Shown here: piece by piece, positions 1-9,408 of the stretch
How the letters are laid out: the number at the start of each line of letters is the position of its first letter
Numbering within the stretch: position 1 is the first letter of the stretch
Assembly (NCBI RefSeq): GCF_016651105.1
Contig: NZ_JAEKEL010000001.1
Coordinates: 2,036,001-2,100,000, forward strand
DNA from: Pseudomonas sp. TH15
Lineage (GTDB): Bacteria; Pseudomonadota; Gammaproteobacteria; Pseudomonadales; Pseudomonadaceae
Reading direction: 5' to 3'
Length of the DNA: 64,000 bases
Made by a program: the position numbers and the translations under genes
Notes under the pieces: generated by a model
The model's database searches: none
What the model was told of the DNA's origin: nothing
What the model saw: only the letters and a program-made list of their open reading frames with translations

Positions 1-648
<648 letters not shown>

Positions 649-680
649 GTCGTTGGGTTGCATCTATGCTGTGAGCGCGC

Positions 681-704
681 AGGCAGCACTTTGCAGTGCT
701 GCCT
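681..704 (+). other. Perfect stem-loop between mreB and mreC
   Basis: Two perfectly complementary 10-base arms (681-690 and 695-704) enclose the loop TTGC. No U-tract follows; the next bases are GTTGGCG. It therefore does not look like a standard intrinsic terminator. It may be an attenuator, a processing site or a 3'-end protecting hairpin that lets mreB be expressed above mreC and mreD. The stem is seen directly; its role is inferred. Confidence 0.6.
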
Positions 705-776
705 GTTGGCGTTTATCTTCTGTCAGTCTGCATCCAGGCCGGTTTGATGCCGTATGAATAAAGAGAACATTTGCCT

Positions 777-784
777 GGGAGGAG
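777..784 (+). promoter_or_regulatory. Strong ribosome binding site deciding the mreC start
   Basis: The run GGGAGGAG is close to a full anti-16S complement. It sits 6 bases before an ATT codon at 791 and about 42 bases before the first GTG in frame (827). No ATG, GTG or TTG lies in frame between the upstream stop (755-757) and 827. The site therefore points to ATT as the initiation codon. Confidence 0.7.
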
Positions 785-790
785 CGGCTT

Positions 791-1888
791 ATTAAACCGC
801 TTTTCGCCAAAGGCCCCTCACTGGGCGTGCGCTTATTGGTGCTGGTCGTGCTATCGGTCGCGCTGATGGTGGTCGATGCCCGCTTCACACTGCTCAAGCC
901 AGTGCGTAGTCAGATGTCGCTGGTGCTGATGCAGTCTTACTGGATCACCGACCTGCCGCAGCGGCTATGGCAAGGTGTGGCCAGCCAATTTGGCAGCCGT
1001 ACCGAACTGGTTGCCGAGAACGAAAAACTCAAGACTGAAAACCTGCTGCTGCAGGGTCGCATGCAAAAGCTTGCCGCCCTCACGGAGCAGAACGTTCGGC
1101 TGCGCGAGTTGCTCAATTCCTCCGCGCTGGTCAACGAGAAGGTCGAAGTGGCCGAGTTGATCGGCATGGACCCCAACCCCTTCACCCATCGCATCATCAT
1201 CAATAAAGGTGAGCGCGACGGTGTGGTCCTCGGTCAGCCGGTGCTCGATGCCCGCGGCCTGATGGGCCAAGTGGTGGAGTTGATGCCGTACACCTCCCGC
1301 GTATTGTTGCTGACAGACACGACCCACAGCATCCCTGTGCAAGTGAACCGTAACGGCCTGCGGGCGATTGCCAGCGGCACGGGTAATCCGGAACGCCTGG
1401 AACTGCGTCATGTCGCCGACACTGCCGACATTAAAGAAGGCGACTTGTTGGTTAGCTCCGGCCTCGGTCAGCGTTTCCCGGCGGGTTACCCGGTAGCAAC
1501 GGTCAAGGAAGTGATCCACGATTCCGGCCAGCCGTTTGCCATTGTGCGCGCCGTGCCGACCGCAGCCTTGAACCGTAGCCGTTATCTGCTGCTGGTGTTC
1601 AGCGATGGTCGCACCGCAGAAGAGCGCGCCAACGACGCAGCCCAGGCCCAGGAGGCTCTGGATCAACACGGCGGCGGGCCGATCATCCCGGCAACCGTGC
1701 CGAAGCCGATTCCTGCGGTCGTGCCGACTCCAGCTGTTGCTGCGCCGGCCACAGCGCCAGTTGCCACAACGCCTGCCAAGCCTGCGGCAACCACCCGTCC
1801 GGCCAAGCCTGTCGCCAAGCCGCCTGCTGTGAAACCTGCTGCCAAACCGCCTGTCTCTGCACCGGCCACCACTGGGGGAAGAGAATAA
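791..1888 (+). CDS. mreC: Rod-shape-determining protein MreC (probable ATT start)
   Basis: MreC is a bitopic inner-membrane protein that links MreB and the elongasome in the periplasm. From the ATT at 791 the product is 365 residues. It begins IKPLFAKGPSLGVR, then a membrane segment (about residues 15-30), a coiled coil (about 75-115, TELVAENEKLKTENLLLQ), and the beta-barrel MreC domain to about residue 275. The last 80 residues are an Ala/Pro/Lys-rich tail, a variable and probably disordered end. The start was chosen from the strong ribosome binding site. Starting at GTG 827 would remove the basic N-terminal cytoplasmic segment. The stop overlaps the mreD start by one base (TAATG). Confidence 0.93.
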   Translation: MKPLFAKGPSLGVRLLVLVVLSVALMVVDARFTLLKPVRSQMSLVLMQSYWITDLPQRLWQGVASQFGSRTELVAENEKLKTENLLLQGRMQKLAALTEQNVRLRELLNSSALVNEKVEVAELIGMDPNPFTHRIIINKGERDGVVLGQPVLDARGLMGQVVELMPYTSRVLLLTDTTHSIPVQVNRNGLRAIASGTGNPERLELRHVADTADIKEGDLLVSSGLGQRFPAGYPVATVKEVIHDSGQPFAIVRAVPTAALNRSRYLLLVFSDGRTAEERANDAAQAQEALDQHGGGPIIPATVPKPIPAVVPTPAVAAPATAPVATTPAKPAATTRPAKPVAKPPAVKPAAKPPVSAPATTGGRE

Positions 1889-2379
1889 TGGCCGGTGCGA
1901 CTGCATCCCGAAACGGCTGGATCGTCTGGCTGACCTTCGCCATCGGTCTGTTGCTCAGCGTTTCGCCGTTGCCACAATTCATGGAAATCCTGCGCCCGCT
2001 CTGGCTGGCGTTGCTACTGGCATTCTGGGCGCTGGCCATGCCGCAAAAAGTCGGCATGGTGACCGCTTTTTGCCTGGGGCTGGCTGAAGACGTGCTCTAC
2101 GGCACATTGCTTGGCCAGAATGCGTTGATCCTGACCCTCATCACCTTCCTGGTGCTGTCGCTGCAACAGCGTCTGCGGATGTTCCCGATGTGGCAGCAGT
2201 GCCTGGTGCTTCTGGTGATTTTCGGCCTGGCCCAACTGGTTCAACTGTGGCTCAGCGCCCTGACCGGCAACCGCCAACCCACCCTGGCGTTGGTACTTCC
2301 AGCCTTGGTGAGTGCGTTGCTCTGGCCGTGGATCAGCTTCGGTTTGCGTGGTTTGCGTCGACGTTACAAAATCAATTAA
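1888..2379 (+). CDS. mreD: Rod-shape-determining protein MreD
   Basis: A 163-residue polytopic inner-membrane protein of the elongasome that works with MreC and RodA/PBP2. The sequence is almost all hydrophobic helices (about five), with the family segments [27 protein letters not shown] and [17 protein letters not shown] described here only by key parts: the conserved GLAEDVLYG and the FPMWQQ turn. The length fits the family. The ATG overlaps the mreC stop by one base, so the two are translationally coupled. Confidence 0.95.
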   Translation: MAGATASRNGWIVWLTFAIGLLLSVSPLPQFMEILRPLWLALLLAFWALAMPQKVGMVTAFCLGLAEDVLYGTLLGQNALILTLITFLVLSLQQRLRMFPMWQQCLVLLVIFGLAQLVQLWLSALTGNRQPTLALVLPALVSALLWPWISFGLRGLRRRYKIN

Positions 2380-2420
2380 ACGGTCAGGCATTAGCCCGTA
2401 CTGGACAGGGAGATGTCTTG

Positions 2421-3020
2421 ATGAGTAAGCCGCTGTACCTCGCCTCTGGCTCGCCGCGTCGACGTGAACTGCTCACGCAGATCGGCGTGCCGTTTTCCGT
2501 CATCAGTGCGGACATCGATGAAACCCCTTTAAACGACGAAACCCCGTCGGCTTATGTCGAGCGTCTGGCGCGCGGCAAGGCCGAGGCCGGGCGCGGCACA
2601 GTCGTGTCCGATGCGTCGTTTTGCGTGTTGGGCGCCGACACGGCGGTGGTGCTGGATGGAAAAATTCTCGGCAAACCGGTGGACGAAGCCGATGCGTGCG
2701 CCATGCTTAAAATATTGTCCGGTCATGAGCATGAAGTCCTGACGGCCATCGCGGTGCTCGACGACGAGCGTTGCGAGTCTTTGGTGGTGCGCAGTCTGGT
2801 GCGTTTTCGCCCGATCAGCGCTCAGGAAGCGGCGGCCTACTGGGCCAGCGGCGAACCCCGGGACAAGGCCGGCGGCTATGGTATTCAAGGACTGGGCGCG
2901 GTGTTTGTCGCTGGGCTCGATGGCAGCTATTCAGCGGTGGTCGGACTGCCGCTGTGCGAAACCGCAGAACTACTCGGCCGTTTCGGCATACCCTGTTGGC
3001 AAACCCTTAACGCGCGCTAA
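2421..3020 (+). CDS. maf: Maf family nucleoside triphosphate pyrophosphatase (YhdE type)
   Basis: Hydrolyses non-canonical or excess dTTP/UTP-type nucleoside triphosphates to the monophosphate and pyrophosphate. The product has 199 residues and begins [17 protein letters not shown], holding the Maf signature [21 protein letters not shown] (about residues 73-87) and [13 protein letters not shown] (about 150-162) are the other active-site strands. The ATG at 2421 is preceded by GGGAG at good spacing; the open frame extends upstream into mreD, but that part does not resemble Maf. Position between mreD and rng favours the YhdE rather than the YceF subgroup. Confidence 0.93.
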   Translation: MSKPLYLASGSPRRRELLTQIGVPFSVISADIDETPLNDETPSAYVERLARGKAEAGRGTVVSDASFCVLGADTAVVLDGKILGKPVDEADACAMLKILSGHEHEVLTAIAVLDDERCESLVVRSLVRFRPISAQEAAAYWASGEPRDKAGGYGIQGLGAVFVAGLDGSYSAVVGLPLCETAELLGRFGIPCWQTLNAR

Positions 3021-3077
3021 GCGTCGTACTGACAAGATGCGGCCATTATCGTGAACATGCCTGAACGAGACCCTGCC

Positions 3078-4535
3078 ATGAGTGAAGAGATTCTGATCAA
3101 CATCACGCCGATGGAATCGCGCGTGGCGGTGGTCGAAAACGGTGTTCTGCAAGAGGTTCATGTCGAACGCACGCAAAAGCGCGGGATCGTCGGCAACATC
3201 TATAAAGGCAAAGTCGTACGTGTTTTGCCGGGCATGCAGGCGGCCTTCGTCGACATCGGCCTGGACCGTGCAGCGTTCATTCATGCCTCGGAAATTTCCC
3301 TGCGTGAAGGCCCTGCGGTAGAAAGCATCAGCAGTCTGGTGCACGAAGGCCAGAGCCTGGTGGTGCAAGTCACCAAGGACCCGATCGGCTCAAAGGGCGC
3401 GCGCCTGACCACGCAACTGTCGATTCCATCGCGTTATCTGGTGTACATGCCGCGCACGGCCCATGTCGGCATTTCCCTGAAGATTGAAGACGAAGCCGAG
3501 CGCGAACGCCTCAAGCAAGTGGTCACCGACTGCGTGGCCACAGAAGGCATCAAGGAAGCCGGCGGCTTCATCCTGCGTACTGCCGCCGAAGGCGCCGGGG
3601 CCGATGAAATCCTCATGGACATCCGCTACCTGCGCCGTCTGTGGGACCAGATCAACGCCCAGATCCAAACCATCGGCGCCCCGAGCGTGATCTACGAAGA
3701 CCTCGGCCTGGCCCTGCGGACCTTGCGTGACCTGGTGAGCCCGAAGATCGAGAAGATCCGGATCGACTCCCGGGAAACCTTCCAGAAAACTACACAATTC
3801 GTCGCCGAGCTGATGCCGGAAATCGCCGATCGCCTTGAGCATTACCCTGGCGAGCGGCCGATTTTCGACCTGTACGGTGTCGAAGATGAAATCCAGAAAG
3901 CCCTCGAGCGCAAGGTGCCGCTCAAGTCCGGTGGTTATCTGGTGGTGGACCCGGCGGAAGCCATGAGCACCATCGACGTCAATACCGGTGCGTTTGTCGG
4001 CCATCGCAACCTCGAAGAAACCATCTTCAAGACCAACCTCGAAGCCGCCACCGCTATTGCCCGTCAGCTGCGCCTGCGCAACCTGGGCGGGATCATCATC
4101 ATCGACTTCATCGACATGGAAGACGAAGAGCATCAGCGCCAGGTGCTGCGCACGCTTGAGAAGCAACTGGAGCGCGATCACGCCAAGACCAACATCATCG
4201 GCATCACCGAGTTGGGCCTGGTGCAGATGACCCGCAAGCGCACCCGCGAAAGTCTCGAACAGGTGCTGTGCGAACCGTGCAGCAGTTGCCAGGGTCGCGG
4301 CAAGCTCAAGACCCCGGAAACGGTCTGCTACGAAATTTTCCGCGAAATCCTCCGCGAAGCCCGCGCCTATCAGGCTGAAGGCTATCGTGTATTGGCGAAC
4401 CAAAAAGTGGTGGACCGTTTGCTCGATGAAGAGTCAGGCAACGTCGCCGAGCTGGAAGGCTTTATCGGTCGCACCATACGATTTCAGGTAGAAACCATGT
4501 ATTCCCAGGAACAATACGACGTGGTGCTGCTCTGA
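3078..4535 (+). CDS. rng: Ribonuclease G
   Basis: Single-strand endoribonuclease of the RNase E/G family, needed for 16S rRNA 5' maturation and mRNA turnover. The product has 485 residues, matching the short RNase G form with no RNase E-like scaffold tail. The S1 domain is at residues 36-100 (GNIYKGKVVRVLPGMQ). Catalytic Mg-binding aspartates are in TIDVNTG and IIDFIDMEDE. The zinc-link cysteines are in CEPCSSCQGRG. An in-frame GTG at 3051 would add nine residues; the ATG at 3078 begins the conserved MSEEILIN. Confidence 0.95.
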   Translation: MSEEILINITPMESRVAVVENGVLQEVHVERTQKRGIVGNIYKGKVVRVLPGMQAAFVDIGLDRAAFIHASEISLREGPAVESISSLVHEGQSLVVQVTKDPIGSKGARLTTQLSIPSRYLVYMPRTAHVGISLKIEDEAERERLKQVVTDCVATEGIKEAGGFILRTAAEGAGADEILMDIRYLRRLWDQINAQIQTIGAPSVIYEDLGLALRTLRDLVSPKIEKIRIDSRETFQKTTQFVAELMPEIADRLEHYPGERPIFDLYGVEDEIQKALERKVPLKSGGYLVVDPAEAMSTIDVNTGAFVGHRNLEETIFKTNLEAATAIARQLRLRNLGGIIIIDFIDMEDEEHQRQVLRTLEKQLERDHAKTNIIGITELGLVQMTRKRTRESLEQVLCEPCSSCQGRGKLKTPETVCYEIFREILREARAYQAEGYRVLANQKVVDRLLDEESGNVAELEGFIGRTIRFQVETMYSQEQYDVVLL

Positions 4536-4610
4536 ATCTCCAGGTTTCACCGCGACTAGAACGGCTGGCCTCAGCTTTTTGCAGTATTTATGCCATGGGA
4601 GCCAACTGAC

Positions 4611-7600
4611 ATGGACCGTCTGACACGCATTTTGGCTGCAATGACCCGCTGGGGGCTGGGCCTGTGTGCGTTGGTTCTGGTGCTGATGGCGTTGTACGTC
4701 AGCCTCGGTCGGGAACTGACGCCGCTGGTGGCCGAATACCGCGCCGACATCGAGACCAAGGCCAGTGACGCGTTGGGCATGCCCCTGCAAATCGGCAGGC
4801 TGGAAGGTAGCTGGAGCGGTTTTGCGCCGATTCTGCTGGCTCACGACGTGACAGTCGGCGAGGGCAGCAATGCCCTGCACCTGGATAACGTGCGCGCCGT
4901 GCCGGATCTCTGGACCAGCCTGATGGCCCGGCAAGTACGCATTGCTCACCTGGAACTCAATGGTCTGAAGATCAGCCTCAAGGAAGGCGAGGACGGTCAA
5001 TGGGCGCTGGAAGGTTTGCCGGTGCGGCAGGACCAGCCGCTCGACCCGGAACAACTGCTCAATAGCCTGCAAATGATCGAACAGCTGTCGGTACTCGATA
5101 GCCAGATCACCTTGCAGCCCGTGGACCATGAACCGTTGACGTTGACCTACGTCGGCCTGAACCTGAAAACCGGCGCCTCCCGCCAGCGCCTCGACGTGCG
5201 CCTGACCTTGCCCGATGGTCAGCCAGTGGCCATGAGCCTGCGTACTCGCGTGCGTGCCAGTGCGTGGAAGGACGGCGAAGCCGAGGCTTACCTGAGTCTG
5301 CCGCAAAGTGACTGGTCGAAATGGTTGCCCGGACGCCTGACCCGGCAATGGGGTTTTTCCGAGATCAAGGCCGGCGGCGAGCTTTGGCTGAGCTGGGGTG
5401 AGGGCGCGGTGCAAAGCGCGGCGATTCGCCTCAACGCCCCGCAACTCAAAGGCGCCTACGCCGAGCGCAAGCCAATCCAGATCAACAATCTGGCGCTGAA
5501 CGGTTACTTCCAGCGTAGCAGCGAAGGCGCCGTGGTAACCCTCGATTCCCTGGCCATGAACCTGGGCGACACACGCTGGGAAAGCCACCTGCAACTCAAA
5601 CAAAGCGAAGCCACCGACAAGACCGAAGAGCTTTGGCATCTGCAAGCCGACCGTCTGGACCTGGCGCCTCTCACGCCGCTGCTCAATGCCCTGGGGCCAC
5701 TGCCTGAAGGTGTGGCCACCGCTGTCGAGAAGCTCAAGGTCACGGGTGCATTGCGCAACGTGTTGATCGACCTGCGGCCCAATGCCACGGACGACAGCAA
5801 ATTCAGTTTCGCCGCCAATCTGGAGCGGGTCGGTTTCGACGCTTATCACGGCGCCCCGGCAGCGCGGAATGTCAGCGGCAGCATCAGCGGTGACCTCGGT
5901 CACGGTGAATTGCGCATGGACAGCAAGGATTTCGTCCTGCACCTGGACCCGATTTTCGCCAAGCCATGGCAGTACATCCAGGCCAATGCCCGGCTGACCT
6001 GGAAACTCGATAAAGAAGGCTTCACGCTGATCGCGCCATACCTGAAGGTGTTGGGCGAAGAGGGCAAGATCGCCGGCGACTTCCTGATCCGCCTGCATTT
6101 CGATCACACCCAGGAAGACTACATGGACCTGCGGGTCGGCCTGGTGGACGGCGATGGCAAATACACCGCCAAGTACTTGCCGCAAGTCCTCAGCCCGGCG
6201 CTGGACGAATGGCTGCGCACGGCGATTCTCAAAGGTGCCGTGGACCAGGGTTTCTTCCAGTACCAGGGTTCGCTGAACCATGGCGCCCCCGAAAACGCTC
6301 GCAGCATCAGCCTGTTCTTCAAGGTTCACGACGCCGAACTGGCATTCCAGCCGGGTTGGCCGCACGTCAGCAAGGTCAGTGGCGATGTGTTTATCGAAGA
6401 CAGCGGTGTGCGGATTCTGGCCAGCAAGGGCCAGTTGCTCGACACTCAGGTCAGCGATGTCTACGTCAATATCCCGCATGTCCCAGCCGGGCAAAACGTC
6501 CATCTGTTCCTCGACGGTGCGTTTGCCGGAGGCTTGGGCGATGGCCTGAAAATTCTTCAGCAAGCACCGATCGGCACCGCCGACACCTTTGCCGGTTGGG
6601 AAGGCGATGGCGACCTGCAGGGCAAGCTGAAACTGGACATCCCGCTGGCCAAAGGTGATCTGCCGAAGATTATCGTCGACTTCAAGACCGCCAGGGCCCG
6701 GCTGAAACTGGCTGAGCCGACGCTGGAACTGACTCAGCTCAAAGGTGATTTCCGTTTCGACAGCAGCAAGGGTTTGAGCGGTCAGAACATCACCGCGAGA
6801 GCCTTCGACAAACCGGTGACCGCGCAGATTTTTGCCGATGGCAGCCCGGGCAAACTCAATACCCGGGTCAGCGCATCCGGTCAGGTCGAGGTCAAGAAAC
6901 TCACGGACTGGCTCAACGTGACCCAGCCGTTGCCGGTTTCCGGCGTGGTCCCTTACCAACTGCAACTGAACCTCAATGGGCCGGACAGCCAATTGATGGT
7001 CAGCTCCAACCTTAAAGGCGTGGCCGTCGATTTGCCGGCGCCGTTCGGCATGGCCACTGATGTGGGGCGTGACACGGTGTTCCGCATGACCCTGCAAGGG
7101 CCGGAGCGGCGCTATTGGGTCAGCTATGGTGACCTGGCGAATTTCACTTTCGCGGCGCCGCCGGGTAATTTCGGCGACGGTCGCGGTGAGTTGTTCCTCG
7201 GTGGCGGCAATGCCGTGCTGCCGGCCACCAAGGGCTTGCGCGTCAGTGGGGTGCTGTCGGAACTGGACGTCGGCCCATGGAAAGACCTTGTGGACAAGTA
7301 CGCCGGTCAGGACCCGGGCGGTAGCGCCAAGCAGTTGCTCAGCGGCGCGGACTTCAAAGTCGGCAAGCTCAGTGGTTTCGGTACGACACTGGATCAAGCA
7401 TCAGTGCAGTTGACCCGCAAACCTTCTGTCTGGGCCTTGCAGCTCGACAGTCAACAGGCCAAGGGCAGCGTGACTATCCCGGACGCGAAAGCCACGCCGA
7501 TTGGCATCAATCTGCAATACGTGAAATTGCCGGCTCCCGACCCGACCGTGCTGGCCGATGAAAACTCGCCGGACCCGCTGGTTTCCGTGGACCCGACGAA

Positions 7601-8414
7601 GATTCCCGCGCTGGATATCCTCATCAATCAGCTGTTCCAGGGCGATGACCTGGTCGGCGCCTGGTCGCTGAAAGTCCGCCCGACAGCCAAAGGCATTGCG
7701 CTCAATACGCTGGACATGGGCCTCAAGGGCATCCTGTTGCAGGGCAACGGGGGCTGGGAAGGAACGCCGGGTGCCACCAGCAGTTGGTACAAGGGCCGAA
7801 TCAGTGGCAAGAACCTGGCCGACTCGCTCAAGGGCTGGGGCTTTGCCCCGAGCGTCACCAGTCAGGACTTTCACATGGATGTCGATGGCCGATGGCCGGG
7901 CTCCCCGGCCTGGTTGGCTACCAAGCGGTTCTCCGGCAGCCTCGATGCATCGTTGAACAAAGGTCAGTTTGTCGAAGTCGAGGGCGGTGCCCAGGCATTG
8001 CGGGTATTTGGTCTGCTTAACTTCAACTCGATTGGTCGGCGCTTGCGCCTGGACTTCTCCGACCTGTTTGGCAAAGGTCTGAGCTACGACCGGGTCAAAG
8101 GCCTGTTGGTGGCGAGCAGCGGGGTTTATGTCACTCGCGAGCCGATTGTGCTGACCGGTCCGTCGAGCAATCTGGAGATCAACGGCACGCTGGATCTGGT
8201 GGGCGATAATGTCGACGCCAAGTTGCTGGTGACGCTGCCGCTGACGAACAACCTGCCGATTGCTGCGCTGATTGTCGGCGCGCCAGCCATTGGTGGTGCG
8301 CTGTTCCTGATCGACAAACTGATCGGCGACCGCGTGGCGCGATTCGCCAGCGTCAAATACACCGTCAAAGGCCCATGGAAAGAGCCGAAGATCACTCTGG
8401 ATAAACCTTTTTGA
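4611..8414 (+). CDS. yhdP: YhdP family protein, AsmA/TamB-like envelope lipid transporter
   Basis: A 1267-residue inner-membrane-anchored protein of the AsmA-like superfamily (with TamB and YdbH), thought to bridge the periplasm and carry phospholipids to the outer membrane. There is one N-terminal membrane helix (about residues 9-31, WGLGLCALVLVLMALYVSL), then a long beta-rich periplasmic part and a C-terminal AsmA_2-like domain ending VKGPWKEPKITLDKPF. The ATG at 4611 was preferred over 4590 because GGGAG lies upstream and the sequence MDRLTRIL matches the usual start. It lies between rng and the nitrilase-family gene, as in other pseudomonads. Confidence 0.93.
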   Translation: MDRLTRILAAMTRWGLGLCALVLVLMALYVSLGRELTPLVAEYRADIETKASDALGMPLQIGRLEGSWSGFAPILLAHDVTVGEGSNALHLDNVRAVPDLWTSLMARQVRIAHLELNGLKISLKEGEDGQWALEGLPVRQDQPLDPEQLLNSLQMIEQLSVLDSQITLQPVDHEPLTLTYVGLNLKTGASRQRLDVRLTLPDGQPVAMSLRTRVRASAWKDGEAEAYLSLPQSDWSKWLPGRLTRQWGFSEIKAGGELWLSWGEGAVQSAAIRLNAPQLKGAYAERKPIQINNLALNGYFQRSSEGAVVTLDSLAMNLGDTRWESHLQLKQSEATDKTEELWHLQADRLDLAPLTPLLNALGPLPEGVATAVEKLKVTGALRNVLIDLRPNATDDSKFSFAANLERVGFDAYHGAPAARNVSGSISGDLGHGELRMDSKDFVLHLDPIFAKPWQYIQANARLTWKLDKEGFTLIAPYLKVLGEEGKIAGDFLIRLHFDHTQEDYMDLRVGLVDGDGKYTAKYLPQVLSPALDEWLRTAILKGAVDQGFFQYQGSLNHGAPENARSISLFFKVHDAELAFQPGWPHVSKVSGDVFIEDSGVRILASKGQLLDTQVSDVYVNIPHVPAGQNVHLFLDGAFAGGLGDGLKILQQAPIGTADTFAGWEGDGDLQGKLKLDIPLAKGDLPKIIVDFKTARARLKLAEPTLELTQLKGDFRFDSSKGLSGQNITARAFDKPVTAQIFADGSPGKLNTRVSASGQVEVKKLTDWLNVTQPLPVSGVVPYQLQLNLNGPDSQLMVSSNLKGVAVDLPAPFGMATDVGRDTVFRMTLQGPERRYWVSYGDLANFTFAAPPGNFGDGRGELFLGGGNAVLPATKGLRVSGVLSELDVGPWKDLVDKYAGQDPGGSAKQLLSGADFKVGKLSGFGTTLDQASVQLTRKPSVWALQLDSQQAKGSVTIPDAKATPIGINLQYVKLPAPDPTVLADENSPDPLVSVDPTKIPALDILINQLFQGDDLVGAWSLKVRPTAKGIALNTLDMGLKGILLQGNGGWEGTPGATSSWYKGRISGKNLADSLKGWGFAPSVTSQDFHMDVDGRWPGSPAWLATKRFSGSLDASLNKGQFVEVEGGAQALRVFGLLNFNSIGRRLRLDFSDLFGKGLSYDRVKGLLVASSGVYVTREPIVLTGPSSNLEINGTLDLVGDNVDAKLLVTLPLTNNLPIAALIVGAPAIGGALFLIDKLIGDRVARFASVKYTVKGPWKEPKITLDKPF

Positions 8415-8434
8415 GTAGCATGATCCTATCCCCT

Positions 8435-8510
8435 TGTAGGAGCTGCCGCAGGCTGCGATCTTTTGATCTTGTGAAAATCAAAAGATCGCAGCCTGCGGCA
8501 GCTCCTACAG
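8435..8510. repeat. REPIN-type palindrome, family 1
   Basis: Two long complementary arms, 8435-8467 and 8477-8509, flank a loop of about nine bases. The arm contains the TAGGAGCTGCCGCAGGC core also found, with variations, at 16899-16966 and 45467-45542. It is a typical Pseudomonas REP doublet between yhdP and the next gene. It could form a strong hairpin in the yhdP 3' end. Confidence 0.85.
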
Positions 8511-8541
8511 GTATGTGTTGATTCCAGATAAGGAAATGGCC

Positions 8542-9390
8542 ATGTCTGTAGCGGTGATTCAAATGGTCAGCCAGAGCGATGTGCTGGCCAATCTGGCCCA
8601 GGCCCGTCGCTTGCTGGAGCAAGCGGCGAACGCTGGCGCTCGACTGGCAGTGCTGCCGGAAAACTTCGCCGCCATGGGGCGTCGCGACATCGCCGATATC
8701 GGTCGCGCCGAAGCCTTGGGCGAAGGTCCGATCCTGCCGTGGTTGAAACAGACCGCCCGCGCCCTCAAGTTATGGATAGTAGCCGGCACCTTGCCGTTAC
8801 CGCCGGCTGACCAGCCGATGGCGAAAGTGCATGCCTGCTCGCTGTTGGTGGATGATCAGGGCGAAACCGTTGCACGGTATGACAAGTTGCACTTGTTCGA
8901 CGTCGATGTGGCGGACGATCGCGGGCGTTATCGCGAATCCGATGACTATGCTTATGGCAGTGGGGTGGTTGTGGCAGACACACCCGTCGGTCGAGTCGGC
9001 CTGACAGTGTGTTATGACCTGCGTTTCCCGGAGCTGTACAGCGAATTGCGGGCTGCCGGTGCAGAGTTGATCACCGCGCCATCGGCCTTCACCGCCGTGA
9101 CTGGCGCGGCCCATTGGGATGTACTGATCCGCGCACGGGCCATCGAGACCCAATGCTACATACTCGCGGCCGCCCAGGGTGGCACCCATCCGGGACCGCG
9201 AGAGACTTATGGACATGCCGCCATCGTCGACCCATGGGGGCGCGTGCTGGCGCAACAGGATCAAGGCGAGGCCGTGTTGCTGGCCGAACGCGATAGCAGC
9301 GAACAGGCGTCCATCAGGGCGCGGATGCCGGTGTCCAGTCACCGGCGCTTTTTCTCGCAGGGCGCGCAGCGACCTGCCTCAGAACGATGA
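8542..9390 (+). CDS. Carbon-nitrogen hydrolase (nitrilase superfamily, Nit/omega-amidase-like)
   Basis: A 282-residue hydrolase of the Nit1/Nit2 branch, whose members remove amide groups such as in deaminated glutathione. The Glu-Lys-Cys triad is visible: Glu in AVLPENFAAMG, Lys in VARYDKLHLFDV, and Cys in GLTVCYDLRFPEL. The ATG at 8542 follows AAGGAA by six bases; an ATG at 8536 is also in frame. It sits between yhdP and tldD, a conserved pseudomonad neighbourhood. The family is certain; the exact substrate is not visible. Confidence 0.9.
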   Translation: MSVAVIQMVSQSDVLANLAQARRLLEQAANAGARLAVLPENFAAMGRRDIADIGRAEALGEGPILPWLKQTARALKLWIVAGTLPLPPADQPMAKVHACSLLVDDQGETVARYDKLHLFDVDVADDRGRYRESDDYAYGSGVVVADTPVGRVGLTVCYDLRFPELYSELRAAGAELITAPSAFTAVTGAAHWDVLIRARAIETQCYILAAAQGGTHPGPRETYGHAAIVDPWGRVLAQQDQGEAVLLAERDSSEQASIRARMPVSSHRRFFSQGAQRPASER

Positions 9391-9408
9391 ATTTAAGGCG
9401 TAAAGCAT

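Noticed and set aside
2190..2420. N-terminal extension of Maf into mreD
   Set aside because: The Maf fold begins exactly at [14 protein letters not shown], and the upstream part is out of frame with mreD and lacks similarity.
3390..4403. A 337-codon antisense frame in rng
   Set aside because: Shadow of the RNase G gene with no ribosome binding site or family similarity.
4434..7397. A 987-codon open frame on the minus strand
   Set aside because: It is antisense to yhdP and rng, its product is low-complexity in Gln, His and Val, and it resembles no family. High third-position GC keeps such antisense frames open.
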